Of a stretch of 64,000 bases of DNA, positions 15,265 through 24,042 are shown piece after piece. Where the stretch lies: NCBI GenBank assembly GCA_943369525.1, contig CALRNL020000003.1, forward strand, positions 124,001 through 188,000. Reading direction: 5' to 3'. Origin of the DNA: BAIKAL-G1 sp943369525 (lineage in GTDB: Bacteria; Cyanobacteriota; Cyanobacteriia; PCC-6307; Cyanobiaceae). The first letter of the stretch is position 1; each line of letters opens with the position of its first letter. The translations under genes were made by a program, and so were the position numbers. The notes beneath the pieces are model-generated. The model was not told where the DNA came from. It ran no database searches and saw only the letters and a program-made list of their open reading frames with translations.

Positions 15265-16701
15265 ATGACCGTGATCACCCCCGCCGCGAGCCAGGCCCCC
15301 CAGGCCCCAGGGGCGCGCCGTGGCAGCTACTGGATCACCACCTTTGGTTGCCAGATGAACAAGGCCGATTCCGAGCGCATGGCCGGCATCCTCGAAACCA
15401 TGGGCTACGTGGCCGGCAGCGACGAACACAGCGCCGATCTGGTGCTCTACAACACCTGCACGATCCGCGACAACGCCGAGCAGAAGGTTTACAGCTACCT
15501 GGGGCGCCAGGCCCAGCGCAAACGGCTCAATCCCCACCTGACCCTGGTGGTGGCCGGCTGCGTCGCCCAGCAGGAGGGCGAATCCCTGCTGCGGCGGGTG
15601 CCGGAACTGGATCTGGTGATGGGTCCCCAGCACGCCAACCGCCTCGATGTGCTCCTCAGCCAGGTGGAGAACGGCCAGCAGGTGGTGGCCACGGGCGAGC
15701 ACCAGATCCTCGAGGACATCACCACCGCCCGGCGCGAGAGCACGGTCTGCGGTTGGGTCAACGTGATCTACGGCTGCAACGAACGCTGCACCTACTGCGT
15801 GGTGCCGTCGGTGCGGGGTAAGGAGCAATCGCGCCTGCCCGGGGCGATCCGGCTGGAGATGGAGGGCCTGGCGGCCCGGGGCTACCGCGAAATCACCCTG
15901 CTGGGCCAGAACATCGACGCCTACGGCCGCGACCTGCCCGGCATTACCCCGGAGGGGCGCCGCCAGCACACCCTCACCGACCTGCTCCACCAGGTCCATG
16001 ACGTGGAGGGCATCGCCCGGCTGCGCTTTGCCACCAGCCACCCCCGCTACTTCACCGAGCGCCTAATCGATGCCTGCGCCGACCTGGCCAAGGTTTGCGA
16101 GCATTTCCACATCCCGTTCCAGAGCGGCGACGATGACCTGCTCAAGGCCATGGCCCGGGGCTACACGGTGGAGCGCTACCGGCGCATCATCGACCGCATC
16201 CGCGATCGCATGCCGGATGCGTCGATCAGCGCCGATGTGATTGTCGGCTTCCCTGGGGAAACGGACGCCCAGTACCGCCGCACCTTCGATCTGATCGAAT
16301 CGATTGGCTTCGATCTGGTGAACACGGCCGCCTACTCGCCGCGGCCCCATACCCCTGCCTCCAACTGGCCCGGCCAGCTGGAGGAGGTTGTGAAGGTGGA
16401 GCGGCTGAAGGAGATCAACCTGCTGGTGGAGCGCATCGCCCGCCAGCGCAGCGGCCGTTACCTGGGCCGGGTCGAGGAGGTGCTGGTGGAGGGGCCCAAC
16501 CCCAAGGATTCCAGCCAGATGATGGGCCGCACCCGCTCCAACCGGCTCACCTTTTTCCCGGCCCAGCACAGGGATGGTCGCCCGATCGGGGCCGGCGAGC
16601 TGGTGGATCTTGTGATCGAAGGCGTGCGCCCCTTCTCCCTCAGCGGCAGCCCCCTGGCCGGGGCCGGCCGGGCCCCCCAGCCAGCCGCCCCCCTGGCCTG
16701 A
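15265..16701 (+). CDS. miaB: tRNA-2-methylthio-N6-dimethylallyladenosine synthase
   Basis: Radical SAM methylthiotransferase that adds the methylthio group to i6A37 in tRNA. UPF0004 N-terminal domain: TFGCQMNKADSERMAG and YNTCTIRDNAEQK with auxiliary Fe-S Cys, plus VVAGCVAQQEG. Radical SAM domain: YGCNERCTYCVVPSVRGKE with the CX3CX2C cluster, then the ITLLGQNIDAYG motif. Later motifs include HIPFQSGDDDLLKAM and ISADVIVGFPGETDAQ, with a C-terminal TRAM domain ending at GELVDLVIEGVRPFSL. 478 residues, normal length. Followed 41 nt later by ddl on the same strand. Confidence 0.97.
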   Translation: MTVITPAASQAPQAPGARRGSYWITTFGCQMNKADSERMAGILETMGYVAGSDEHSADLVLYNTCTIRDNAEQKVYSYLGRQAQRKRLNPHLTLVVAGCVAQQEGESLLRRVPELDLVMGPQHANRLDVLLSQVENGQQVVATGEHQILEDITTARRESTVCGWVNVIYGCNERCTYCVVPSVRGKEQSRLPGAIRLEMEGLAARGYREITLLGQNIDAYGRDLPGITPEGRRQHTLTDLLHQVHDVEGIARLRFATSHPRYFTERLIDACADLAKVCEHFHIPFQSGDDDLLKAMARGYTVERYRRIIDRIRDRMPDASISADVIVGFPGETDAQYRRTFDLIESIGFDLVNTAAYSPRPHTPASNWPGQLEEVVKVERLKEINLLVERIARQRSGRYLGRVEEVLVEGPNPKDSSQMMGRTRSNRLTFFPAQHRDGRPIGAGELVDLVIEGVRPFSLSGSPLAGAGRAPQPAAPLA

Positions 16702-16742
16702 CGCCCGAGCGCTGATACGTTTGGCGCCACTTCACCGGCGCC

Positions 16743-17843
16743 ATGGCAGCACCCCCCACCCACCTCGGCCTGGTGTTCGGTGGGCTATCGGGTGAACATG
16801 CGGTGTCCATCCGCTCGGCGATCACCGTGGCGGGCGCCCTGCGCCGCGGCGCCAACGCCGAGCGCTACCGGCTGAGCTGCTTTTATATCGACCGCCAGGG
16901 CCACTGGTGGCCGCCGGCCGTGGCTGAGGCGGTGCTCGCCAAGGGGCTGCCCGCCGAGGCCAACGACCTGCCCCAGGCCCCAGGGCGGCCCGGTTTTCGG
17001 GGCTTCCCGGATGGTGCCTTGGAGGTGGAGGTCTGGTTTCCGGTGCTGCACGGCCCCAACGGCGAGGACGGCACGATCCAGGGGCTGTTCAGCCTGATGC
17101 AGGTGCCCTTTGTCGGCTCGGGCGTGCTCGGCTCGGCCGTGGGCATGGACAAACAGGCGATGAAGGCCGCCTTCGCCGCCGCCGGCCTGCCCCAGGTGCC
17201 CTACGCCTGCGTGGAGGCCGCCGAGCTGGAGGGGCCCGAACCCCAGCTCACCGGCTTGCTGGAGCGCCTGGAAGCCCAACTCGGCTATCCCTGCTTCATC
17301 AAGCCGGCCAACCTGGGCTCCTCGGTGGGCATTAGCAAGGCCGTTGACCGCGGCGCCCTGCTGGCGGGCCTGCGCACTGCGGCCGGCCACGACCCCCGCC
17401 TCGTGGTGGAGCAGGGGGTCCAGGCGCGGGAACTCGAATGCGCCGTGCTCGGTGATCGCCAGATGGCCGCCTCGGTGCTGGGGGAGATCTGCTTTGACGC
17501 CGATTGGTACGACTATGAAACCAAGTACACCGCCGGCCTCAGCCACACCGTGATCCCGGCCCAGGTGGATGGGGCGATCGCCGGGCGGGCCCGCGCGATG
17601 GCGATTGCGGCCTGCCGGGCCGTGGGGGCTGCCGGCCTGTCACGGGTGGATTTTTTCTTTGAGGAGGCCAGCGGTGCCCTCTGGCTCAATGAGATCAATA
17701 CCCTGCCGGGCTTCACCAGCCAAAGCATGTATCCAATGCTCTGGGAGGCCTCTGGATTAACGCTTGAGGAGTTGGTGCACCAGCTGGTGCAACTGGCGCA
17801 AGAATCCAGCCCACACCCCGGCGAGAGCATGGAGGCCCGATGA
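16743..17843 (+). CDS. ddl: D-alanine--D-alanine ligase
   Basis: ATP-grasp ligase making D-Ala-D-Ala for peptidoglycan. Motifs: LVFGGLSGEHAVSIRSA (N-terminal signature), VLHGPNGEDGTIQGLF, FVGSGVLGSAVGMDKQAMK, CFIKPANLGSSVGISK (ATP binding), and FFEEASGALWLNEINTLPGFTSQSMYPM with the Mg ligands. 366 residues, typical for the long cyanobacterial form. Its TGA overlaps the ATG of the next gene (ATGA). It begins the ddl, small membrane protein, ftsQ, ftsZ cluster. Confidence 0.96.
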   Translation: MAAPPTHLGLVFGGLSGEHAVSIRSAITVAGALRRGANAERYRLSCFYIDRQGHWWPPAVAEAVLAKGLPAEANDLPQAPGRPGFRGFPDGALEVEVWFPVLHGPNGEDGTIQGLFSLMQVPFVGSGVLGSAVGMDKQAMKAAFAAAGLPQVPYACVEAAELEGPEPQLTGLLERLEAQLGYPCFIKPANLGSSVGISKAVDRGALLAGLRTAAGHDPRLVVEQGVQARELECAVLGDRQMAASVLGEICFDADWYDYETKYTAGLSHTVIPAQVDGAIAGRARAMAIAACRAVGAAGLSRVDFFFEEASGALWLNEINTLPGFTSQSMYPMLWEASGLTLEELVHQLVQLAQESSPHPGESMEAR

Positions 17844-18250
17844 ATCACGGACTGTTCTGGCTGCCCCTGCTGCTGGTGTTCGTGCTGTTGCCGGCCCTGG
17901 GCTGGCTGGAGCGCAGGCGGCAGCAGCTGTTTCGCGACTGGGCCCAGGGGGCGGAACTGGCCAAGCTCGATAGCTGTGGCGGCGCCAAACTGGAGGGTGG
18001 CCTGCTCAGCTGGAGTGCCTTTGAGGCCGGCCAACTGGTCGAGAAGGACCAGTTCGTGGTCAAAACCCTGGAGTGTGTGGAATTGCTGGCCCTGCGCTCC
18101 GGTGAGGCGCCCCTCACCGACGAGGCCCATGGCGCCTGTCGCCTGCGGCTGGTGGGAGGCGGCCTGCATAAGGACCTGCCCTTTGCCGATGCGGAGCGGG
18201 CCCGCCGCTGGATCGACCAGCTGATGGCCCGAGCCCGCTGCGACCTGTGA
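17840..18250 (+). CDS. Conserved membrane-anchored protein between ddl and ftsQ
   Basis: 136 residues. One N-terminal membrane segment (LFWLPLLLVFVLLPALGWL) is followed by a basic stretch (ERRRQQLFRDW) and a soluble alpha/beta domain in the cytoplasm or periplasm. No known domain is recognised. It overlaps ddl by ATGA at its start and ftsQ by GTGA at its end, so it is translationally coupled to both, and its position in the division operon suggests an envelope role. Small proteins in this position occur in other picocyanobacteria. Confidence 0.78.
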   Translation: MNHGLFWLPLLLVFVLLPALGWLERRRQQLFRDWAQGAELAKLDSCGGAKLEGGLLSWSAFEAGQLVEKDQFVVKTLECVELLALRSGEAPLTDEAHGACRLRLVGGGLHKDLPFADAERARRWIDQLMARARCDL

Positions 18251-19089
18251 GCCCTGTGGAGACGGAGCGACGCCCGGGACCTGGGGCGGAGCGGCGCCGC
18301 CAGCTGCGCCTGCAACGGCGCAGCCAACGGCTGCGGGAGATTTGGCGCGTGCTGGTGCTGGTGGGCGCCTCCGCCGGCCTGGGCTGGGTGCTGCTCGGCC
18401 AGGGCTGGAGCCTGCGCAGCCCGACCCAGGTGGAGGTGGTGGGTAGCCGCCAGGTCTCCCGCGACCAGATCATCCAGGAGGCGCGGTTGCGCTTTCCAGT
18501 GCAACTTCTGAATCTGCAGCCGCGCCAGCTGGCGGCCCAGCTGGCCGCGGCCCTGCCGGTGGAGAACGTGCGGGTGACCCGGCTGATGCTGCCGCCGCGG
18601 CTGCGCATCGACCTGGTTGATCGCAAGGCGGTGGCCCGGGCCGAACGGCGCACGGGTCAGGGCCTCGAGCAGGGCTACGTCGATCGGCTTGGCAACTGGA
18701 TGACCAGGCGCCAGCAATCGGGAGCCTATGGGTCGGCCGGGGCACCGCTGCTGCTGGTCAGCGGCTGGCAGGAGCACCTGCGCCCGCCCCTGGCCCAGGT
18801 GCTGGGCCGCAGTGGCCAACTGGGCTCCGACCTCCAGGAGGTCCATTTCGAACCCAACGGCAACCTCTGGCTAACCACGAGCTCGCTCGGAAAGGTGCGC
18901 CTGGGCCTGCCCGATGGCCAGCTGGGCCGCCGGCTTGACATGCTGACCCACCTCTCCAGCCACCTGGCCATCCGGGTCAAGGGATTGAAGGTGCAGTCGA
19001 TCGACCTCAGCGATCCGGACCACCCGGAGTTGGGCCTGCCGCCCAAGCCCAAGGCCGGGCCCGGCGATCCGGGCCCGGGTGTGGATTAA
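18247..19089 (+). CDS. ftsQ: Cell division protein FtsQ
   Basis: 280-residue bitopic division protein linking FtsL/B and later divisome parts. Cytoplasmic basic N-terminus (ERRRQLRLQRRSQRL), a single membrane segment about residues 33-52 (VLVLVGASAGLGWVLLG), then the extracytoplasmic POTRA domain (VEVVGSRQVSRDQIIQ, PVENVRVTRLMLPPRLRIDLVDRKAVA) and the FtsQ domain. Start GTG at 18247 overlaps the preceding stop (GTGA). The tail (KPKAGPGDPGPGVD) is low complexity. A long hairpin follows 3 nt after the stop, before ftsZ. Confidence 0.88.
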   Translation: MSPVETERRPGPGAERRRQLRLQRRSQRLREIWRVLVLVGASAGLGWVLLGQGWSLRSPTQVEVVGSRQVSRDQIIQEARLRFPVQLLNLQPRQLAAQLAAALPVENVRVTRLMLPPRLRIDLVDRKAVARAERRTGQGLEQGYVDRLGNWMTRRQQSGAYGSAGAPLLLVSGWQEHLRPPLAQVLGRSGQLGSDLQEVHFEPNGNLWLTTSSLGKVRLGLPDGQLGRRLDMLTHLSSHLAIRVKGLKVQSIDLSDPDHPELGLPPKPKAGPGDPGPGVD

Positions 19090-19092
19090 GGC

Positions 19093-19134
19093 CTTGAAAC
19101 CTTGACAAGCTCTTGGTCAAATCGGGGTTTCAAG
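19093..19134 (+). promoter_or_regulatory. Long inverted repeat in the ftsQ-ftsZ gap
   Basis: The arms CTTGAAACC (19093-19101) and GGTTTCAAG (19126-19134) are perfect 9-bp complements. Nested inside are TTGACAAG and CTTGGTCAA, complementary apart from one extra G, around a CT loop. No T tract follows, so this is not a classic terminator. It lies just after the ftsQ stop and upstream of a probable -10 element (CATAAT at 19178-19183). It may be an operator, an RNA processing site or an attenuating hairpin in the ftsZ leader. Confidence 0.7.
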
Positions 19135-19202
19135 CGAATCTGTCGTAATCCTTCAGGCCCGCTGGACCAAGCGACGACATAATGCTGCCCAGGATGAACG
19201 GC

Positions 19203-20339
19203 ATGGGACCTTCCATGGAGATCACGAACGAAGGCCCCCTCAGCGCCAGAGTCCCTGGAGGTAACGGCATCGTGCCCAGCCAGACCGCCCGCATTGAGGT
19301 GATTGGCGTTGGTGGCGGTGGCAGCAATGCCGTCAATCGCATGATTGCCTCCGACCTGCAAGGGGTGGGCTATCGGGTGCTCAATACCGATGCCCAGGCC
19401 CTGATCCAGTCCTCGGCGGTGCAGCGGCTCCAACTGGGCCAGAAACTCACCCGCGGCCTCGGCGCCGGCGGCAACCCGGTGATTGGCCAGAAGGCCGCCG
19501 AGGAATCCCGCGACGAACTACTGCAATCGCTCCAGGGCGCGGACCTGGTCTTTATCGCCGCCGGCATGGGCGGCGGCACGGGCACCGGAGCCGCGCCGAT
19601 CCTGGCCGAGGTGGCCAAGGAATGCGGCGCCCTCACGGTGGGCATCGTCACGAAACCCTTCAGCTTTGAGGGCCGCAAGCGCATGCGCCAGGCCGAGGAG
19701 GGCATCGCCCGTCTGGCCGAGCATGTGGACACCCTGATCGTGATCCCCAACGACCGGCTGCGGGATGCCATCGCCGGGGCGCCCCTGCAGGAGGCCTTCC
19801 GCGCCGCCGATGACGTGCTGCGCATGGGCGTGAAGGGCATCAGCGACATCATCACCAAGCCGGGCCTGGTCAACGTGGACTTCGCCGACGTGCGCTCGGT
19901 GATGGCCGATGCCGGCACCGCCCTGTTGGGGATCGGGGTCGGGTCGGGCCGCTCCCGCGCCGTGGAGGCGGCCCAGGCGGCCATGAGCAGCCCCCTGCTG
20001 GAGTCGGCCCGCATCGATGGGGCCAAGGGCTGCGTGATCAATATCAGCGGCGGCCGCGACATGACCCTCGAAGACATGACCACCGCATCGGAGGTGATCT
20101 ACGACGTGGTCGATCCCGAGGCCAACATCATTGTGGGCGCCGTGGTGGATGAATCCCTGGAGGGGGAAATCCACGTCACCGTGATCGCCACTGGCTTCGA
20201 AGGGGGCAGCACCTACCGCCCCGAGCGCACCATCAGCACCTTCAGCGCCGACCTGCGCGCCGCCCATAGCCAGCCCCAGGACCAGTCTCCCGGCGCCAAG
20301 ATCCCGCCCTTCCTGCTCAACCGCCAACAGGGGCTCTGA
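19203..20339 (+). CDS. ftsZ: Cell division GTPase FtsZ
   Basis: Tubulin-like GTPase forming the Z ring. Motifs: ARIEVIGVGGGGSNAVNRM, NTDAQAL, the tubulin signature AAGMGGGTGTGAAPILAEVAK, GIVTKPFSFEGRKRM, VIPNDRL and ITKPGLVNVDFADVR. The C-terminal tail is short and ends LLNRQQGL. The frame opens at ATG 19182, but CATAAT at 19178-19183 resembles a -10 element and AGGA at 19191-19194 is well spaced for ATG 19203, which is chosen here; ATG 19215 is another option. Product about 378 residues. A long inverted repeat sits upstream. Confidence 0.95.
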   Translation: MGPSMEITNEGPLSARVPGGNGIVPSQTARIEVIGVGGGGSNAVNRMIASDLQGVGYRVLNTDAQALIQSSAVQRLQLGQKLTRGLGAGGNPVIGQKAAEESRDELLQSLQGADLVFIAAGMGGGTGTGAAPILAEVAKECGALTVGIVTKPFSFEGRKRMRQAEEGIARLAEHVDTLIVIPNDRLRDAIAGAPLQEAFRAADDVLRMGVKGISDIITKPGLVNVDFADVRSVMADAGTALLGIGVGSGRSRAVEAAQAAMSSPLLESARIDGAKGCVINISGGRDMTLEDMTTASEVIYDVVDPEANIIVGAVVDESLEGEIHVTVIATGFEGGSTYRPERTISTFSADLRAAHSQPQDQSPGAKIPPFLLNRQQGL

Positions 20340-20502
20340 GGCCCCTGGGGGCTGCAGAAGCGGCCCCTTCCCCTTGGGCAGCCCGTAGGCAAGCGCCTAG
20401 GCGCGGTGAACAATCGAACGAAGCCCTTCCATTGTTAATTCCCTTGTTAGGGGGGTAAGGGGCCGATACGGTCCGGTTTTTAGTGGTTAAAAACGTCTAC
20501 GA

Positions 20503-20526
20503 AAGCCCCATCCAAAGGGGGCTAAC
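20503..20526 (-). terminator. Possible terminator of SRP RNA
   Basis: On the minus strand about 55 nt after the SRP RNA 3' end, AGCCCC and GGGGCT form a 6-bp stem with an 8-nt loop, followed only by a short TTTCG. It is weak because the T tract is short, but another TTTTT occurs some 15 nt further on. Confidence 0.35.
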
Positions 20527-20580
20527 GGCCTTTCCCCTGGTGGGACCAGGCTGACAGGGAGCTGAAAAGAGACATGGGGT

Positions 20581-20669
20581 GACCCGGAGTCCACGCCTGC
20601 CTGGAGCATCCCGTGTGGCTGCTCCCTTCCGGTCCTGACCAGATTTGGGCGTCCGGGCCGCATGGGTCC
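20581..20669 (-). ncRNA. ffs: Signal recognition particle RNA (4.5S-type)
   Basis: The minus strand carries the universally conserved SRP RNA apical domain: GGTCAGGACCGGAAGG followed by GAGCAGCC, the GGAA tetraloop and the asymmetric loop bound by Ffh. The flanks can pair as a long helix, 5' GGACCC with 3' GGGTC. The estimated ends give about 89 nt, in line with short bacterial SRP RNAs. The 5' end falls at the predicted start of panB on the opposite strand, so the ffs promoter probably lies inside the first panB codons. Ends are approximate. Confidence 0.88.
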
Positions 20670-21561
20670 GAGTCGCTTGGATGCTAGCAATGGGCCAGAG
20701 CCCTGGAGGACCGGTCCCCTGCGTCCCGCCGATCTGATCCAGTACAAGCAGGCCGGTCGGCCGATCGCCGCCCTCACCGCCTGGGATGCCCTTTCCGCCG
20801 CCCTGGTGGAGGCCGCCGGCGCCGACGTGGTGCTGGTGGGCGATTCCCTGGCGATGGTGGTGCTCGGCCATGCCACCACCCTGCCGGTGACCCTGGAGGA
20901 GATGCTCCAGCATTGCCGCGCCGTGGGCCGGGGCCTGAGCCTGCCCGCCGCCCGCCAGCCCTTACTGGTCTGCGACCTGCCCTTTTTGAGCTACCAGTGC
21001 GGCCTCGATGGGGCCGTGGCGGCCGCGGGAGCCGTGCTGAAACACAGCCCGGCCGCGGCGGTCAAGCTGGAGGGGGGCGAACCGGAAACGGTGGCCGTGG
21101 TTGACCGGCTGGTGCGCAGCGGCATTCCGGTGATGGCCCACCTCGGCCTCACGCCCCAGTCAGTCCATCGCCTCGGCTACCGGCGCCAGGCCACCGATCC
21201 GATTAGCCAGGAGCGCCTGCGCCGGGCGGCCCTCAACCTGGAGGCGGCGGGCAGCTTTGCCCTGGTGCTTGAACATGTGCCCGCCGATCTGGCCGGCAGC
21301 CTGCGGCGGGAGCTGGCGATCCCCGTGATTGGCATCGGCGCCGGCGATGACTGCGATGGCCAGGTGCGGGTGACCGCCGACCTGCTCGGCCTCACCGAGC
21401 GGCAACCACCCTTCAGTCCGCCCCTGCTGGCCGGCCGCAGCCTGGCGATCCGGGCCCTGGGTGGCTGGGTCACCGGTCTGGCCGCCGGCGCTGGGCCGAT
21501 CACGCCGCCGCCGTCCGCTCCTCCCACCACGCCACCAGCTCCCGCAGCACCCCATTGCTGA
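20662..21561 (+). CDS. panB: 3-methyl-2-oxobutanoate hydroxymethyltransferase
   Basis: Ketopantoate hydroxymethyltransferase, first step of pantothenate/CoA synthesis, using 5,10-methylene-THF. Motifs: ALTAWDALSAALVEAAGADVVLVGDSLAMV (Mg ligand Asp), TTLPVTLEEMLQHCRAV, PLLVCDLPFLSYQ, AVKLEGGE, PVMAHLGLTPQSVHRLGYRRQ, and VIGIGAGDDCDGQVRVTADLLGL. The ATG at 20662 overlaps the SRP RNA gene on the other strand; TTG at 20677 would be an alternative. A Pro-rich tail (PPPSAPPTTPPAPAAP) extends past the fold and overlaps the 3' end of hemW by 62 nt in antiparallel orientation. Confidence 0.93.
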   Translation: MGPSRLDASNGPEPWRTGPLRPADLIQYKQAGRPIAALTAWDALSAALVEAAGADVVLVGDSLAMVVLGHATTLPVTLEEMLQHCRAVGRGLSLPAARQPLLVCDLPFLSYQCGLDGAVAAAGAVLKHSPAAAVKLEGGEPETVAVVDRLVRSGIPVMAHLGLTPQSVHRLGYRRQATDPISQERLRRAALNLEAAGSFALVLEHVPADLAGSLRRELAIPVIGIGAGDDCDGQVRVTADLLGLTERQPPFSPPLLAGRSLAIRALGGWVTGLAAGAGPITPPPSAPPTTPPAPAAPHC

Positions 21562-22804
21562 GGGCCAGGCCCTCGGGATCGCTCAGCCGCCAGCGGCGCC
21601 CCTCCTGCAGCAGCAACCCCCGCTGGCGAAACGGCTGCCAGCGGCCCAGCAGATCCTCCAGCTCGGGGCCGGTCACGCCCGCTTGGTCGGCCAGCTCCGC
21701 CAGGCGCACCCCTTCTCGGCGCCGCAGCCCCACCAAAAGCCGTTCATCGAAGGGCAGGCCGGCGCCCGGGGCTGCGACCAGGGGCTGGGGCGAGCCATCC
21801 CCAGGGCCGGTTGGGGGGGCCTGGGCCAACCAGTCGGCATAGGCGGCCCGGGTGCGGGGCCGGGCCTGGCGCTGGCCCCAGGGGGCGCTGGTGGCGCCCA
21901 GGCCAAAGCCCCACCAGCCGGCGCCACTCCAATAGACCCGGTTGTGGCGCGAGGCGTGGCCCGGCAGGGCGAAGTTGGAGATCTCGTAGTGGCCGTAGCC
22001 GGCGGCTTGGAGGGCCTGGGCCGTTCGCTCCATCAGGTCGGCGCCCAGGTCGGCATCGGGGAGCTCCAGCTCGCCCCGGCCCTGGCGCCAGGCAAACACC
22101 GTGCCCGGTTCAACGATCAGGTCGTAAATCGAGAGGTGGGGCGGCTCCAGGGCCACGGCCTGGGCCAGCTGGTCGCCCCAGGCGGCCAGCCCCTGTTCGG
22201 GCAGCCCCTGGATCAGGTCCAGGCTCCAGCTGGCCAGGTCGCCCCCCCGGCGGGCCCGATCGAGCCAGAACGCCGCCTGGAGCAGGTCGGCGCGGCGGTG
22301 CCGCCGTCCCAGCCGTTCGAGCACGGCATCATCGAAACTCTGGCCGCCCAGGCTGACCCGGTTGACACCGGCGGCGAGATACCCGGCCAGGCGCGGCCCA
22401 TCGAAGCTGGCCGGATCCATTTCCAAGCTGATCTCGGCCCCGGGGGCGAGGCCGAAGCGGGCCCCCAGGGCCGCCAACAGGGACCCCACTTGGGCCGGGG
22501 TCAGCATCGAGGGCGTGCCCCCCCCCACGTAAACCGTGGCCAGGGGCGGCCCCGCCGGGGCGGCGGCAATCTCGCCGAGGAGGAGCTCCAGGTAGGCAGC
22601 GATCGAGCCGGAATCGGCCCCATCGGCGTGGTCGCCCAGGGGCACCACGGCGAAATCGCAGTAGAAGCAGCGCCGGTGGCAAAAGGGGATGTGCAGGTAG
22701 GCGCTGCGGGGCGGCCAGGGGCGGTCCCCTCCCGCAGGGGCGGGCTCCCCAGCGGGCCCAGGGTTGCGGCCAAGTCCTGATGGGCGGTTAAGCGCCCCAG
22801 TCAA
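21500..22804 (-). CDS. hemW: HemW-like radical SAM protein (CPO-III-like)
   Basis: Radical SAM protein of the oxygen-independent coproporphyrinogen III oxidase-like group, probably a heme chaperone (HemW) rather than true HemN. SAYLHIPFCHRRCFYCDF holds the CX3CX2C cluster motif without the extra Cys of HemN. Then YVGGGTPSMLTPAQ, EISLEMDPASF, GVNRVSLGGQSFDDAVLERLGR, SLDLIQGLPEQ, LSIYDLIVEPGTVF and HYEISNFALPGHASRHNRVYWSG follow in the canonical order. The N-terminal start is unsure: the frame stays open far upstream. TTG 22804 is chosen to leave room for the divergent PIN/TRAM gene; GTG 22852 or ATG 22864 are alternatives. It converges on panB with overlapping 3' ends. Confidence 0.88.
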   Translation of the reverse strand: MTGALNRPSGLGRNPGPAGEPAPAGGDRPWPPRSAYLHIPFCHRRCFYCDFAVVPLGDHADGADSGSIAAYLELLLGEIAAAPAGPPLATVYVGGGTPSMLTPAQVGSLLAALGARFGLAPGAEISLEMDPASFDGPRLAGYLAAGVNRVSLGGQSFDDAVLERLGRRHRRADLLQAAFWLDRARRGGDLASWSLDLIQGLPEQGLAAWGDQLAQAVALEPPHLSIYDLIVEPGTVFAWRQGRGELELPDADLGADLMERTAQALQAAGYGHYEISNFALPGHASRHNRVYWSGAGWWGFGLGATSAPWGQRQARPRTRAAYADWLAQAPPTGPGDGSPQPLVAAPGAGLPFDERLLVGLRRREGVRLAELADQAGVTGPELEDLLGRWQPFRQRGLLLQEGRRWRLSDPEGLALSNGVLRELVAWWEERTAAA

Positions 22805-22862
22805 CGGGGCCTGGATCGGGCATGCTTCCTGCTCAGGGATCGGGACAAGCACGTCACAGGCC

Positions 22863-24011
22863 ATGGTGGACATCCTCATCCTGGTTCTGTTCCTGATTTC
22901 CGGGGCCGCCACCGGCTGGCTGGGGGTAGACCTGCTGTCGGAAGAGCTGCTGATCCAGGTCACCAACCTGGAGGGCCTGCGCTGGGTGATGGGCGGCTTT
23001 GGCGCCTTCTTTGGCCTGGTGGCGGGGTTCTTTTTCCAGCAGCTGCGCAAGCGCTTGATGCGCCAGGTGCGCTCCATGCCCACCGACCTGCTGGTGAGCC
23101 GGGCCGTGGGCCTGATCCTGGGCCTGCTCGTGGCCAACCTGCTGCTGGCGCCGATCCTGCTGCTGCCCCTGCCCTGGGAGGTGGTGTTTGTCAAACCGCT
23201 GGCGGCGGTGTTGAGCAACGTGTTTTTCGGCGTGTCGGGCTACAACCTGGCCGAGGTGCATGGCCGCACCCTGCTGCGCCTGTTTAACCCGGCCAGCGCC
23301 GAGGCCCTGCTAGTGGCCGATGGGGTGCTGATGCCCGCCACCGCCAAGATCCTCGACACCAGCGTGATCATCGACGGCCGCATCAGGGGCCTGCTCGATT
23401 CCGGCCTGCTCGAGGGCCAGGTGATCGTGGCCCAGGCGGTGATCGATGAATTGCAGGCCCTGGCCGACTCAGCCAACAACGAGAAGCGGGCCAAGGGGCG
23501 CCGGGGCCTCAAGCTGCTGGCCGAGTTGCGCGAGCAGTATGGCCGCCGCCTGGTGGTGAACACCACCCGCTACGAGGGCAATGGGGTGGACGACAAGTTG
23601 CAGAAGCTCACCGCCGACACCGGCGGCACCCTGGTCACCACCGACTACAACCTGGCCAAGGTGGCCGAGGTGCAGGAGCTCAAGGTGATGAACCTGAGTG
23701 AACTGGTGATTGCCCTGCGGCCGGAGGTGCAGCCCGGCGATGGCCTACAACTCAAGATTGTGCGCGATGGCAAGGAGGCTGACCAGGGCGTCGGCTACCT
23801 GGAGGACGGCACGATGGTGGTGGTGGAAGGGGGCAAGGGCCGCAGCGGCGAGCGGATCGGCGTCACCGTCACCGGCGCCCTGCAGACCCCCACGGGCCGG
23901 ATGGTGTTCGCCCGCTGCGACCAGGAGGCGCCGCCGCGGCGCAGCAACCGGGCGAAATCCGAACCGCCCCGACCCGAACCGCCGGACCAGGACGCCACGA
24001 ACCCCCGCTAG
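22863..24011 (+). CDS. Membrane PIN/TRAM-domain protein
   Basis: 382-residue protein. N-terminal part has about four membrane segments (ILILVLFLISGAATGWLGV, WVMGGFGAFFGLVAGFFF, LILGLLVANLLLAPILLL, PLAAVLSNVFFGVSGYNL). The middle is a PIN-like nuclease domain (ILDTSVIIDGRIRGLLDSGLLEG with catalytic Asp, then VIDELQALADS, TDTGG-like TADTGGTLVTTDYNLAKVA). A TRAM domain follows (GDGLQLKIVRDGKEADQGVGYLEDGTMVVVEGG), and then a basic/Pro-rich tail. This architecture (as in Bacillus YacL-type proteins) is widespread in cyanobacteria; it is likely an RNA-binding or RNA-cleaving membrane protein of unknown role. Confidence 0.9.
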   Translation: MVDILILVLFLISGAATGWLGVDLLSEELLIQVTNLEGLRWVMGGFGAFFGLVAGFFFQQLRKRLMRQVRSMPTDLLVSRAVGLILGLLVANLLLAPILLLPLPWEVVFVKPLAAVLSNVFFGVSGYNLAEVHGRTLLRLFNPASAEALLVADGVLMPATAKILDTSVIIDGRIRGLLDSGLLEGQVIVAQAVIDELQALADSANNEKRAKGRRGLKLLAELREQYGRRLVVNTTRYEGNGVDDKLQKLTADTGGTLVTTDYNLAKVAEVQELKVMNLSELVIALRPEVQPGDGLQLKIVRDGKEADQGVGYLEDGTMVVVEGGKGRSGERIGVTVTGALQTPTGRMVFARCDQEAPPRRSNRAKSEPPRPEPPDQDATNPR

Positions 24012-24042
24012 GCTCCCGGTTCAGGCCTGCAGTGATCCGCGG

